Shown: positions 31,017 to 40,415, numbered from the stretch's first letter. The stretch is DNA of 64,000 nt from Nocardia uniformis NBRC 13702 (GCF_001613345.1 NZ_BDCE01000034.1:49857-113856), one strand, 5' to 3'. The notes: generated from the sequence alone by a model not told the origin. Numbers and translations: made by a program.

Positions 31017-31744
31017 GGTTGCACCCGGTATCCGAGATAGGAGCGCGCGACCTGTTCATCGGCCCGAATCACTTCAGCGGAGCCGGACAGGACGATTCGA
31101 CCGGTTTCGATCACATGCGCGTGGTGGGCCACCTCCAGGGCCAAGTGCGCGTTCTGTTCGACGACCATCACGGTGGTGTGCTCCTCGGCATTGATGGTGC
31201 GCACGATCTGGAAGAGCTCCTGGGTGACCAGTGGCGAAAGGCCGAGGGAAGGTTCATCGAGCAGCAGCAGCCGGGGTCGCAGCATGAGCGCGCGGCCGAT
31301 GGCCAGCATCTGCTGTTGCCCGCCGGACAGCCCACCCGCGGGATCGCGCAACTTCTCCCGCAGTACCGGGAAGAAGTCGAAGACCCGGGCCAGATCGGCT
31401 GCGACGCGGGTGCGGTCGTGCTGGGTGTACGCGCCGACCCGCAGGTTCTCCTCGACGGTCAGGGCGGTGAAGGTGCCACGCCCCTCGGGTACATGCGCCA
31501 CACCCATTCGAGCGACGGATTCGGGTGCGCGCCCGGTAATTTCGGTGCCGTCCAGGCGAATATCGCCGCGCACCCTCACCATTCCGCACAGCGCGCGCAG
31601 CAGCGTGGTCTTACCCGCCCCGTTCGGACCGAGGATGGCGCAGACCTCACCGCGTCGCACCTCGAGGCCGATACCGTGCAGTACCCGCGAGCCACCGTAT
31701 CCGGCATACAGGTCTCCCACAGACAGAAACGGTTCCCCACTCAT
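31013..31744 (-). CDS. livF: Branched-chain amino acid-type ABC transporter ATP-binding protein LivF
   Basis: The 243-residue ATPase has Walker A GPNGAGKTT at about 39-47, signature LSGGQQQM, Walker B LLLLDEPSLGLSP and the H-loop region VEQNAHLAL. The LivF-specific HVPEGRGTFTALTVEENL segment is present. Its start overlaps the livG stop in ATGA and its stop overlaps the livH GTG, so the operon is tightly coupled. Confidence 0.93.
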   Translation of the reverse strand: MSGEPFLSVGDLYAGYGGSRVLHGIGLEVRRGEVCAILGPNGAGKTTLLRALCGMVRVRGDIRLDGTEITGRAPESVARMGVAHVPEGRGTFTALTVEENLRVGAYTQHDRTRVAADLARVFDFFPVLREKLRDPAGGLSGGQQQMLAIGRALMLRPRLLLLDEPSLGLSPLVTQELFQIVRTINAEEHTTVMVVEQNAHLALEVAHHAHVIETGRIVLSGSAEVIRADEQVARSYLGYRVQP

Positions 31745-32499
31745 GCGGCAGTCCCCAGGTACGCCGCCACTACAGCCGGATTCCGTTGCACCGCTTCGGG
31801 TTCACCATCAGCGATCACCCGGCCGAATTCCAGACAGACGACATGGTCGCAGGTGTTCATAACGAATCCCATATGGTGTTCGACCACAATGACCGTGAGA
31901 TCGAAGTCCGCCCGCAAATCCCGCAGCCGCGCCGCGAATTCGTCGACCTCACCATGACTGAGCCCATTGACCGGTTCGTCGAGCAGCAGTAGCCGCGGCC
32001 GAACCGCCAGCGCCCGCGCCAATTCGATGCGCTTGAGGGTGCCGAACGGCAACCCGGCGGCGAGATGATCGGCCACATCGGATAATTCGAGCCGCTCGAG
32101 GAGTTCGTCGACCTCGGCGCGCAATCGCGCTTCCTCCCGGCGGACCCGGGGCAGCCGCAGTCCCGCCGACAGGAATCCGGCACCGGCCCGGTGGTGCGCG
32201 CCGACCAGCACGTTGTCGCGCACCGAAAGTCTGGGGAACAGCCCGAGGTTCTGGAAGGTGCGGGCGATGCCGAGCCTGGCCAGGGCGTGCGGTGGCTGGT
32301 CGAGTAGCGGTGCGCCCGCGTAGGTGATGGCCCCGGCGTCGGGTGTGTAGCGCCGGGTGAGGCAGTTGAAGAGGGTGGTCTTACCCGCGCCGTTCGGACC
32401 GATGAGACCGACCAGCTCGCCGGAAGCGACCCGGAAGCCGACATCCGCCAGCGCGGTGATGCCGCCGAAGCGAACCGTGAGTTGAGAGATTTCGAGCAT
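31741..32499 (-). CDS. livG: Branched-chain amino acid-type ABC transporter ATP-binding protein LivG
   Basis: The 252-residue ATPase has Walker A GPNGAGKTT, the LivG motif IARTFQNLGLFPRLSVRDNV, Walker B LLLLDEPVNGLS and the H-loop VVEHHMGFV. The signature region reads LPFGTLKRIELARAL rather than the common LSYGQQRRLEIARAL, a noticeable deviation. I chose ATG 32499 because GGAGG precedes it by four bases; the frame continues to 32691 without family similarity. It is the first gene of the operon, divergent from the PucR regulator at 32722. Confidence 0.92.
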   Translation of the reverse strand: MLEISQLTVRFGGITALADVGFRVASGELVGLIGPNGAGKTTLFNCLTRRYTPDAGAITYAGAPLLDQPPHALARLGIARTFQNLGLFPRLSVRDNVLVGAHHRAGAGFLSAGLRLPRVRREEARLRAEVDELLERLELSDVADHLAAGLPFGTLKRIELARALAVRPRLLLLDEPVNGLSHGEVDEFAARLRDLRADFDLTVIVVEHHMGFVMNTCDHVVCLEFGRVIADGEPEAVQRNPAVVAAYLGTAA

Positions 32500-32684
32500 G
32501 CGTCCTCCGGCCCGACGCGCACGGCGGGCTGTCATCGGTACGAGCGCGTGAGCAGACTCGCACCGGAGGGATAGAACTTGGTCAGCGTAAATTCGCAGTT
32601 CAGAGCGCACATTGGACGCGGAGGACCAAGTTCTCGCATGGTGTTTGTCCGCCGTGGACATGGTCGATGGGCGAAGGCTGGGGT

Positions 32685-32713
32685 TTGACACACACGGCGG
32701 GGCGTGGATTAAT
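32685..32713 (+). promoter_or_regulatory. Sigma-70-type promoter for a probable leaderless PucR transcript
   Basis: TTGACA (32685-32690) is followed after 17 bases by ATTAAT (32708-32713). The expected transcription start, about seven bases further on, falls at 32720, essentially on the ATG at 32722. There is no Shine-Dalgarno sequence in the remaining gap, so the mRNA is probably leaderless, as is common in actinobacteria. Confidence 0.7.
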
Positions 32714-32721
32714 CGCCTCCC

Positions 32722-34014
32722 ATGTCTGCTGGATCACAATTGGCCGCACTCCCGAATTACTCGGAAAGCGTCCTGGCCGCGCGTACCCGCATCGTGACCC
32801 GGCTCTTCGATCAGGTGCACGACATGGCCGATATCGGCGTCGCCGCGATCATGGGTCAGATTCCCGCCTATGCCGCGCGCGACGAAACCTTCTACGCAGA
32901 TGTGCACGACCAGCTCGCCCAGCTGTGCCGGATCGGACTCGGCGCACTGTTGGAGGACCGCAAGGTGACGGCCACCGATATCGCCTACACCCGGCGCGCG
33001 GCGGCGCGGCGGGTACGAGCCGGGCTCACCCTGGTGGATTACATCAGCGCCTTCCGACTCGGTCAGCAGGCACTGTGGAAATCACTGATGAACTACGCGA
33101 GCGATTCCGAGGACGATCGCGAGGCCGCGCTGTCGATGGTGGTGCCGCTCAACCGATTCTGCGATCTGGCCGCCACCCAGGCCGCCAATGCCTACCTGGA
33201 GTTCCAGCAGTACGAATCCGAGAACGGCCAGGAGAGCCGGGAATTGCTGGAAACCCTCCTGGCCGGGGAGTTGCCCGATCGCGGTCCGCAACTGTCCTTG
33301 GCGCAGGGATTCGGCATCGGCGTCGAACCCCTCGCTCCCCTGGTGGTGGTCAGCGCCGCGGTGCTGGATCCGCCCGGAGCGGACGCCGATTCGAAACAAC
33401 TCACCTCGGCCGCGCTGGCCCGGGTCGGCGTGAACGGATTGCGCACACTGGCGGGTGCGCACGGCCACGACGTGGTCGCCGTACCCGCACTGGGCCGGGC
33501 CGGATCCACCGAAGAGCTTTGCGAACGGTTGGAGGCCATGCGCACGAAGCTCCGCACCGCGGGTATCGGCCTGGCCATCGGTATCAGCCCGGTGGTCACC
33601 GGGATCGCGGATCTCCCACGGGCGCATCAACAATCACGGACCGCGCTGGAACTACTGCCCGACGACGGCGGCGTCATGGCGCTACCCCACCTCACGCCGT
33701 TCCGCTACCTCATGCTCAGCGCCGACGACACCGCCAGGCATCTCATCGATCCCCGGATCGACGCCTTGCTTGCGGAGGACCACACCCGCGGCGGCGTACT
33801 GGCCGAAACCATCCGCGCCTTCGCCGCCGCCGATATGAATCTGCGCGAGGCCGCCGACGTGCTGTGCGTGCACCACAACACGGCGAAGTACCGGTTGGGG
33901 CGGATTCAGGAACTCACCGGACGGAATCCGCGCAGCGTCAGCGATTTGATCGATCTGCTGGTGGCGATCGAACTGCAATCCCGGCCCGCCCCCCGGCTCA
34001 GCAGCGCGGGGTGA
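32722..34014 (+). CDS. PucR-family transcriptional regulator
   Basis: The 430-residue protein is a PucR/CdaR-type regulator. The C-terminal helix-turn-helix (PF13556) reads DMNLREAADVLCVHHNTAKYRLGRI at about 372-396, and the middle part is a degenerate GGDEF-like domain. The N-terminal region (VAAIMGQIPAYAARDETFYADV) is the helical sensor common in actinobacterial PucR proteins. It starts at 32722 on a likely leaderless transcript and is divergent from the livGFHMK operon, which is therefore a plausible target. It converges on the acyl-CoA ligase gene with only 8 bases between stops. Confidence 0.88.
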   Translation: MSAGSQLAALPNYSESVLAARTRIVTRLFDQVHDMADIGVAAIMGQIPAYAARDETFYADVHDQLAQLCRIGLGALLEDRKVTATDIAYTRRAAARRVRAGLTLVDYISAFRLGQQALWKSLMNYASDSEDDREAALSMVVPLNRFCDLAATQAANAYLEFQQYESENGQESRELLETLLAGELPDRGPQLSLAQGFGIGVEPLAPLVVVSAAVLDPPGADADSKQLTSAALARVGVNGLRTLAGAHGHDVVAVPALGRAGSTEELCERLEAMRTKLRTAGIGLAIGISPVVTGIADLPRAHQQSRTALELLPDDGGVMALPHLTPFRYLMLSADDTARHLIDPRIDALLAEDHTRGGVLAETIRAFAAADMNLREAADVLCVHHNTAKYRLGRIQELTGRNPRSVSDLIDLLVAIELQSRPAPRLSSAG

Positions 34015-34022
34015 AAGACGCG

Positions 34023-35642
34023 TCAGAGTTCCCGCAGTGCCTTCTTGAGTACCTTGCCGGTGGGGTTGCGGGGTAGCTGTTCGATGAAGACGACCTCGCG
34101 CGGGACCTTGTAGCGGGCAAGGTTGGATTTCACGAATGATTTGATGTCGTCCTCGGTGCGGGTGGAGCCCGCGTGGAGCACCACGAAGGCTTTCAGTCGT
34201 GCGCCGAATTTCTCGTCGTCGACCCCGATCACCGCTGCCTCCTGAATGGCCGGATTGGTGTGCAGAAGTTCCTCGACCTCGGCGGGGAAGACGTTCTCGC
34301 CGCCGGAGACAATCATGTCGTCGTCGCGGCCGTCCACGAAAAGCCTTCCGGCCGCATCGAAGTGGCCGACATCGCCGGTGGACATGAGGCCGCGGATGCG
34401 TTCCTTGTGGCCGCCGCCGGTATAGCCCTCGAATTGGATGGTGTTGCCGACGAAGATGCGGCCGGTGGTGCCGGTCGGGACACCGCGGCCATTGTCGTCG
34501 AGGATTTCCACGCGAGTGCCGAGGACGGGGCTGCCGACGCAGCCGGGTTCGACGGCCAGGTCATCGGGGGTGGCGATGGTGGCGTAGGCGACCTCGGTGG
34601 AGCCGTAGACGTTGTAGACGACCGGACCGAAGGCGGCGGTGACATCGCGGCACAGCTGGGCCCCGAGTTGGGAGCCGCCGACGAAGATAATGCGCAGGGC
34701 GCTCAGATCGCGGCCGACCAGGCCGCGCCCGCCCAGATCCACCATGCGGGCCAACATGACCGGAACGGCGATCAGGGTGGTGACGCGGTGACGCGACATG
34801 CTGTCGATGGCCTCCTGCGGATCGAAGCGGCGACGGATCACCAGGGTGGAGCCGAAGCCGAGTCCGAGCATGGCGCAGGCGAAGCCGAGGGTGTGGAAGA
34901 TGGGCGCGCAGCATTCGGTGACCCCGCCCGCCCGGAACGGCACCTTCGACAGCAGTGCACCCAGCGGGGCGAGGGATTTCGGCTCCGGGCGGGGCGCGCC
35001 CTTGGGGGTGCCGGTGGTCCCCGAGGTGAGCAGAATGAGTTTGGGCGTCACGCCGGGCCCGGGCGGAGCGGACGGATCACCCTCCGCGATAAGCGCTTCC
35101 AGGCAGTCGGGCCGGACTTTCTCGGTCCAGGCCCGCCAACTGCCGCGCCGGGGTCGCACGCCGTCGAGCATGTGGGCGTACTCCTCGTCGTAGACCAGCA
35201 GATCGGTGCCCTCGCGGGTGGCGACATCGCGAATCTGCGGTCCGGCGAAATCGGTATTGAGCAGGATGATGCGGGCCCCGCACTTGGCGGCGGCGAAGAC
35301 GGCGTCGAGCAGTCCGCGATGATTGCGCGCCAGAATGGCCACCCCCTCCCCGCCGCGCAGCCCGCGCGCCCGCCAAGCATTGGCGAGCCGGTTGGACCGT
35401 TCGTCCATTTCGGCGAAGGTGAGCGAGCCGAGTTCATCGACGAGCGCCGTACGATTCCCGTACCGGGCCGCCGACAGCGTCAATCCGGCCGCAATGGTCC
35501 CGTACCGCACCATTGCGGTCGCCGCCGTGAGCAGGGTGGCCGGTGATTCGATCCCCACCACACCGGTCCGCAGCACCAGCCGCACCGACTCGACCTCGGC
35601 ATACACCCGATTTCCCGCCGAGCGAATCAATCCCACGGTCAT
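34023..35642 (-). CDS. Acyl-CoA synthetase, FadD12-like
   Basis: This 539-residue ANL-superfamily ligase activates a carboxylic acid with ATP and CoA. Motifs are P-loop LTSGTTGTPKGA, YNVYGSTEVAYATIA, STGDVGHFDAAGRLFVDGRDDDMI and the C-terminal PRNPTGKVLKKAL with the catalytic Lys. The N-terminal 60 residues before the AMP-binding domain resemble mycobacterial FadD12/FadD2-type ligases. ATG 35642 follows GGGGGGAG; the longer frame to 35801 enters the divergent TetR promoter. The acyl substrate is unknown. Confidence 0.88.
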   Translation of the reverse strand: MTVGLIRSAGNRVYAEVESVRLVLRTGVVGIESPATLLTAATAMVRYGTIAAGLTLSAARYGNRTALVDELGSLTFAEMDERSNRLANAWRARGLRGGEGVAILARNHRGLLDAVFAAAKCGARIILLNTDFAGPQIRDVATREGTDLLVYDEEYAHMLDGVRPRRGSWRAWTEKVRPDCLEALIAEGDPSAPPGPGVTPKLILLTSGTTGTPKGAPRPEPKSLAPLGALLSKVPFRAGGVTECCAPIFHTLGFACAMLGLGFGSTLVIRRRFDPQEAIDSMSRHRVTTLIAVPVMLARMVDLGGRGLVGRDLSALRIIFVGGSQLGAQLCRDVTAAFGPVVYNVYGSTEVAYATIATPDDLAVEPGCVGSPVLGTRVEILDDNGRGVPTGTTGRIFVGNTIQFEGYTGGGHKERIRGLMSTGDVGHFDAAGRLFVDGRDDDMIVSGGENVFPAEVEELLHTNPAIQEAAVIGVDDEKFGARLKAFVVLHAGSTRTEDDIKSFVKSNLARYKVPREVVFIEQLPRNPTGKVLKKALREL

Positions 35643-35814
35643 ACCCGCTCCCCCCGAACCGTTTTGTGCGCGTTCCGCTTCCACCGCGGACCTCCTCGTC
35701 CGTCCCACCCGAGTGCGGGCAGATGCCCGCAACCCAACGTTACGGCCCGAGACGCGCGAGCGGAACGGGTCCCGAACGCTGTTGTGCAGGGTGCTGGGCA
35801 ATATCCTGTGCGGT

Positions 35815-36462
35815 GTGAGTGAGGAGGCGGCGGGGCCGCTGCCGCGTGGTCGGCATCGGCTCAGTCGTGAACAGGTGACAAGTTCGCAGTACCGGCGGCT
35901 GTGTACCGCCGTGCTGGAGGCGGTGGGCGAGCTCGGCTACGCCGCGACCACGGTCGCCGAAATCGTGGGGCGCGCCCAGGTCGCGCGCCGCACTTTCTAT
36001 ACCTTCTTCACCGGTAAGGACGAGTGCTTCGCCGCCGCCTACGATCTGGCCGTCACCAATGCGCTGGAACAGCTGCGCGAGACCGTCACCGGTATGCGGG
36101 GCGTGGATTTCGCCGCCCGGGTGCGGATTTCCTTCGAGATCTTCCTGGCCTTCCTGGCCGCACAACCCGGTGCGGCGCGCGCGCTGTACCTGGAGACCCT
36201 GGCGGCGGGTCCGGCGCTGCGCGAACACCGAGCTCAGGTGCACGAGGCCTTCGCCGACTACATTATGGCGGTCGCCCGGATCGGCGTCCGCGATGGCGAT
36301 CTCGCCGCGGATCCGGATCGGGAGGCCATCGATATGCTGCTCGGCGGTATCGACGACCGGGTCCGGGCCTGCCTGCACGAGCGCGGTGCGGAGGCACTGC
36401 CGCAACTCGCGCCACTGTTCACCCGAACAGCCATCGCCTTGGTCGGGCCGCACTCCGATTGA
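35815..36462 (+). CDS. TetR-family transcriptional regulator
   Basis: The 215-residue protein has an N-terminal TetR helix-turn-helix (ELGYAATTVAEIVGRAQVARRTFYTFFTGKDECF, about 40-75) followed by a helical ligand-binding domain. I chose GTG 35815 (VSEEAAGPLPRGRHRLSREQV) because homology begins there; the frame extends to 35323 only as a shadow of the acyl-CoA ligase. It is divergent from that ligase and upstream of two lipase genes. A 10-bp inverted repeat before the first lipase is a candidate binding site. Confidence 0.85.
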   Translation: MSEEAAGPLPRGRHRLSREQVTSSQYRRLCTAVLEAVGELGYAATTVAEIVGRAQVARRTFYTFFTGKDECFAAAYDLAVTNALEQLRETVTGMRGVDFAARVRISFEIFLAFLAAQPGAARALYLETLAAGPALREHRAQVHEAFADYIMAVARIGVRDGDLAADPDREAIDMLLGGIDDRVRACLHERGAEALPQLAPLFTRTAIALVGPHSD

Positions 36463-36560
36463 GCCGCGCCACAAACTACCGCCGTACCGTGCCCGGCCGG
36501 TTTGTCGTTCGGCACAGCGACCGTGACACCGCGGAATCCGCGTCCATAGAGTCCCCTTCG

Positions 36561-36590
36561 AATCGAATTCACGGCTATTCGAATTCGATT
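36561..36590. promoter_or_regulatory. Perfect inverted repeat upstream of the lipase genes (candidate operator)
   Basis: AATCGAATTC and GAATTCGATT are perfect reverse complements separated by 10 bases, 25 bases upstream of the lipase ATG. This AT-richer element stands out in the surrounding sequence. The TetR protein encoded just upstream is the nearest candidate to bind it; that link is inferred. Confidence 0.55.
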
Positions 36591-36614
36591 GCGGGACAAG
36601 ATGGAAGGTTTCCC

Positions 36615-37691
36615 ATGCGATCAGCTCTGCGTGCGTTCATAGGCGCGCTGTGCGCGAGCACAACCATTGCCACGGCGGTATTCTCCGGTGGCGCGGCGAC
36701 CGCCGAACCACCGATTAGCGGGGATACCGGCTCCAGCTCCGGTAGCGGTTCCGGCTCGGCCTTCCAGCGTAGTTTCGCCTCCGATGCCATCGACCAGGGA
36801 CCGGAGATGTCGTCGTATCTGGCGGCTTTCGGCTATGGGCTGCTCCATCCCGATGCCGCACCGCCGGGCGCCAACGACTGGGATTGCCGGCCCAGCGCCG
36901 CACATCCGCGGCCGGTGGTACTGGTACACGGCACCTGGCTCAATGCCTATGACAGCTTCGCCTACCTGTCCCCACAGCTCGCGCGGGCCGGATTCTGTGT
37001 TTTCGCCACCAATTTCGGCCGCCTCGCGACCATGGGCGGTGGCGGCCTCGGCCCGCTGATTCCGGGCCGGTACGGTGTCGGTGCGATGGAGGATTCCGCA
37101 CGGCAGCTCGGCAGCTTCGTGGACCGGGTATTGGCGGCGACCGGTTCCGATACCGTCGATATCGTCGGGCATTCCCAGGCCGGTCCGGTATCGAGTCAGT
37201 ATCTGAAATTCGAAGGCGGACAGGGCAAAATCGGGAAGGTCATTACCTTCGGCGCAACCTCGCACGGCACGACCCTGATGGGCATAGCGACGTTGGGACG
37301 CACTCTCACCAGTCTCGGCCTGAATATCCTCGGCCTGTATCAACCGCTCATCGGCGTCGCGAATATCCAGCAGGTGGTCGGATCGCCGTTCTACGACAAG
37401 CTGAACGCGCAGGGTGACACGGTTCCCGGTGTCGCCTACACCTCGGTCGGGACCCGGCACGACGAGATCTCGAACCCGTACGAGTGGACCTTCCTACAGC
37501 CCGGACCGGACGCCACGGTCGATAACATCACCCTCCAGGAGGGGTGTGAACAGGATCTTTCCGACCATCTGACCATTATGTACTCGCCTCGGGCGGCGTC
37601 CATCGCACTGCGCGCCCTGGATCCGGTCGGGTATCCGGAACTCGCGTGCACGTTCAATCCCTGGGTAATCGGCGGTGGGGGCAAGCTGTGA
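36615..37691 (+). CDS. Secreted lipase/esterase, alpha/beta-hydrolase (class 2 lipase-like)
   Basis: The 358-residue protein has a signal peptide (MRSALRAFIGALCASTTIAT, cleavage near AATAEP), a Ser/Gly-rich linker, and a lipase domain. That domain has the oxyanion VLVHGTWLNAYDSF, the nucleophile elbow VGHSQAG (GHSQA) and a C-terminal LSDHLTIMY carrying the catalytic His. It resembles the PF01674 lipases common in Nocardia and Mycobacterium. ATG 36615 follows GGAAGG. Its stop overlaps the GTG of the next lipase, so the two are cotranscribed and probably act on the same class of exogenous esters. Confidence 0.88.
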   Translation: MRSALRAFIGALCASTTIATAVFSGGAATAEPPISGDTGSSSGSGSGSAFQRSFASDAIDQGPEMSSYLAAFGYGLLHPDAAPPGANDWDCRPSAAHPRPVVLVHGTWLNAYDSFAYLSPQLARAGFCVFATNFGRLATMGGGGLGPLIPGRYGVGAMEDSARQLGSFVDRVLAATGSDTVDIVGHSQAGPVSSQYLKFEGGQGKIGKVITFGATSHGTTLMGIATLGRTLTSLGLNILGLYQPLIGVANIQQVVGSPFYDKLNAQGDTVPGVAYTSVGTRHDEISNPYEWTFLQPGPDATVDNITLQEGCEQDLSDHLTIMYSPRAASIALRALDPVGYPELACTFNPWVIGGGGKL

Positions 37692-39094
37692 ATCCGCAGA
37701 TCCGACCGGCCATCACGCCACAAACCCGCGCAGCCGCCACGACCAACCGGCCGGACCTTCCAGGTGACGACCCGTTCCATCGGTCTCCCGGCGATATCGA
37801 GCACCTGGAGCCGGGCACCATCCTGCGGTCGCGGGAGGTCCGACTGGGATTCTTCGGGGCTGTCCCGCAGTGCATTTCGGCCTGGCAGCTGCTGTATCGC
37901 ACCCGAGATCTGGACGGCACCCCGGAGGCGGCGGTAACGACGGTGCTGCTGCCCTGGGATGCGGATCCGAGCATCCCGCGCCCCCTGCTGTCGTTCCAGT
38001 GCGCGATCGACGCCGTGGCTCCGAAATGCTTCCCCTCCTATGCCTTACGCCACGGGGCGCAGGCTCTCGGGGCGATTCCGCAGCTGGAATTGCCACTCAT
38101 AGCCAGCGCCCTGGAGCGCGGCTGGGCGGTCTCGGTGCCCGATCACGAGGGTCTCGGTGGACGCTTCGGCGCGGCTCGCGAACCCGGCTACCGGGCATTG
38201 GACGCGGCGCGCGCCGCCCTCACCTTCGACCCGCTCGGACTGAACGCCGACACCCGAATCGGACTGTGGGGCTATTCCGGTGGCGGCCTGGCCACCACGT
38301 GGGCGGCGGAGCTGGCGGCCGAATACGCCCCCGAACTCGATATCGTCGGCGCGGCCGCGGGATCGCCGGTGGGTGATCCCGCGGCCGCGTTCGTCCGCAT
38401 GAACGGTTCGGCCTTCGCCGGTTTCGCCATGGTGTTCACCGCCGGGCTGCGGCGGGCCTACCCGCAGCTGGATCGCATTCTGCGCACCCGGGTTTCGGCC
38501 GAGTACCTGAAACTACTGGTGCGCGCCGAAACCAGTGCGACCTTCCCGCTGCTCGCCAAGCTGGCGGGCCGAGATATCGGCAAGCACGTCTACGGCGGTC
38601 TGGAAGCCTTTCTGGCACATCCGGAAATGCGGCGCATCCTCGACGATATTCGCCCCGGCTACCGGATACCGGCCATGCCGATGCTGGTTGTCCAGGGCGT
38701 CAATGACGAGGTGATCGCGGTCGGAGATGTCGATGCCCAGGTGTGGCGATACATCTACGGCGGCGGCCACATCCACTACCTGCGGGACCGGCTGAGCACC
38801 CATCTGCCGCTACAGTTCCTCTGCGCTCCGGCCATGCTGGATTGGCTCGCCGACCGTTTCGAGGGCCGCCGCCAGCTCGCACCGGTCGGCATCGACACCG
38901 TGTGGTCGGTGGCGGCTTCCCGCCGCGCCCTGACCGAATACCTGACCTTTATCGCGCTGTGCGCGAGAATGGCTGGTGGACGCCCGATTCGGGAGCGCAG
39001 CGCGGTATCGGATGACGCTGCGATATCGGACAGCGCTACCGAGCGGCGTGCGGGAACCTCACGCCTGGGCGGCCCGGTGGCCGTGCGGGCGTAG
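37688..39094 (+). CDS. Lipase of the secretory LIP family
   Basis: The 468-residue protein matches the LIP secretory lipase family (PF03583): the nucleophile motif GLWGYSGGGLATTWAAELA, LSFQCAIDAVAPKCFPSYALRHG, the PDHEGLGGRF segment and VVQGVNDEV for the acid. It starts at GTG 37688, overlapping the preceding stop (GTGA). No convincing signal peptide is seen, unlike most family members, so the product may be cytosolic, or the start or export route may differ. The last 45 residues are low-complexity. Confidence 0.85.
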   Translation: MNPQIRPAITPQTRAAATTNRPDLPGDDPFHRSPGDIEHLEPGTILRSREVRLGFFGAVPQCISAWQLLYRTRDLDGTPEAAVTTVLLPWDADPSIPRPLLSFQCAIDAVAPKCFPSYALRHGAQALGAIPQLELPLIASALERGWAVSVPDHEGLGGRFGAAREPGYRALDAARAALTFDPLGLNADTRIGLWGYSGGGLATTWAAELAAEYAPELDIVGAAAGSPVGDPAAAFVRMNGSAFAGFAMVFTAGLRRAYPQLDRILRTRVSAEYLKLLVRAETSATFPLLAKLAGRDIGKHVYGGLEAFLAHPEMRRILDDIRPGYRIPAMPMLVVQGVNDEVIAVGDVDAQVWRYIYGGGHIHYLRDRLSTHLPLQFLCAPAMLDWLADRFEGRRQLAPVGIDTVWSVAASRRALTEYLTFIALCARMAGGRPIRERSAVSDDAAISDSATERRAGTSRLGGPVAVRA

Positions 39095-39140
39095 GGCGGT
39101 TCGTGCTCCGGTCCTACTTGCGCGGGGACCGGGGCGCGGA

Positions 39141-40415
39141 TCAGGGGCGGGCCTGCTCGAATTCCCGACCCGCCGTGACGTTCCGGTAGGTACGCGCCAC
39201 CAGCGAGGACCGCAGATGCCACAGTCCGGAGGGCCGGGCCGGATCGAACCCGGTGAGCTGCGCGATCCGCTTGAGCCGATAGTCCACCGTATTGGTGTGC
39301 ACCCCCAGCACCCGCGCGGTGCGCTGTCGGCTGTGGTCGCTGCCGACATAGCGTTGCAGCGTCTCCATGAGATCCGGATACTCATCCAATGGATCGAGCA
39401 GTGCGCCGAGATGTTCGCGCCCCGGCCCGGGGCGGGTGAGCTGATACTCCACCGCCAGATCGTCGAAGCTGTACAGCCCTGGCGCGCAACACAATCGATG
39501 CACCATATCGAGCAGCTCATGCGCGCGTTCGGCGGCCTCCGGGATCGCGGCGGTCTCGGTGTGCACCATGGTCGCCATGACGGAAACCTGTGCGGCAGCG
39601 GATAATCGCGCTACCAACTGATCGACATCGGCGGTACTCGTCGCCGCCGCCGGCAGTAGCAGCGTGCCCCCTTCGGTACCGAGCAGTGACAGCGCCTTAC
39701 CTGCGCAGTGTGCGGCGAGGGCTGCCTGGATTCGGCGCAGCGCCCGCCTGGCCGCGACGGGCGCATCGACCCGAAGAACGTGCTCTTGTCGCGGAATACT
39801 CAGTGCCAGCACGTAATACGATTCGTCGACTTCGATACCGCCGGTACGGGCCATAGTTACGGGGGACCGGCCCGCCAGTAGCGCCGAGGCCACGGTCTGC
39901 ACGGCGGTCTGCTGTTCCGCGGCGGCGGCCTGATGTTCACGCACATAGGCCACGGTGAAGGCGGCATTGATCATGGCGAGTATTTCCAGGAACCGCTGGG
40001 CGGTGACCGTCAGCCGGGTGTAGTCCTCCGGGCCGGTGGCCTCCAGAATCAGCCCGAAGGCATGTTCGACGCCGCCCCGGACCGCGCGGTGGATGGCTCC
40101 GATGGGGAAGCCCTCGCGCGCCCAACCCGCGCCGGAGCGCTGCAATCGCTCGACCTTATCGGCGACTTCGCGCCCCTCGAGTACTCCGGTGGCCAGTTCG
40201 AGACAGATTCGGGTGACGGTGGTGACCTCACCGCGCAGCACCTCGCCGGGCAGGTTTCCGAACGGGGTGACGTCCTCCGCGAAGTGCTCGACCAGCTGCC
40301 GCGCGAGTCGCCGAACATCATGCAGCGGAGCCGAAATCGACTGCTCCACTTCGGCACCCACCGGTGCGGTGCCTTGTTCGGGGGGCGCTAGCTCGATCAT
40401 GTTCGACTCCACCAC
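39141..40415 (-). CDS. PucR-family transcriptional regulator
   Basis: The 424-residue PucR-type regulator has a C-terminal helix-turn-helix (RQRTARVLGVHTNTVDYRLKRIAQLTG, about 365-391) and an N-terminal helical domain with WAREGFPIGAIHRAVRGGVEHAF. It starts at GTG 40415 or the adjacent GTG, after AAAGGAG. It lies downstream of an acyl-CoA ligase on the same strand, separated by a strong hairpin, so the two are probably independent transcripts. It is a distant paralogue of the regulator at 32722. Confidence 0.85.
   Translation of the reverse strand: MVESNMIELAPPEQGTAPVGAEVEQSISAPLHDVRRLARQLVEHFAEDVTPFGNLPGEVLRGEVTTVTRICLELATGVLEGREVADKVERLQRSGAGWAREGFPIGAIHRAVRGGVEHAFGLILEATGPEDYTRLTVTAQRFLEILAMINAAFTVAYVREHQAAAAEQQTAVQTVASALLAGRSPVTMARTGGIEVDESYYVLALSIPRQEHVLRVDAPVAARRALRRIQAALAAHCAGKALSLLGTEGGTLLLPAAATSTADVDQLVARLSAAAQVSVMATMVHTETAAIPEAAERAHELLDMVHRLCCAPGLYSFDDLAVEYQLTRPGPGREHLGALLDPLDEYPDLMETLQRYVGSDHSRQRTARVLGVHTNTVDYRLKRIAQLTGFDPARPSGLWHLRSSLVARTYRNVTAGREFEQARP

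Noticed and set aside
34173..35546. Plus-strand 457-codon frame opposite the FadD12-like ligase
   Set aside because: Antisense shadow of the ligase; lacks any domain and is rich in Gly, Ala and Asp from mirrored codons.
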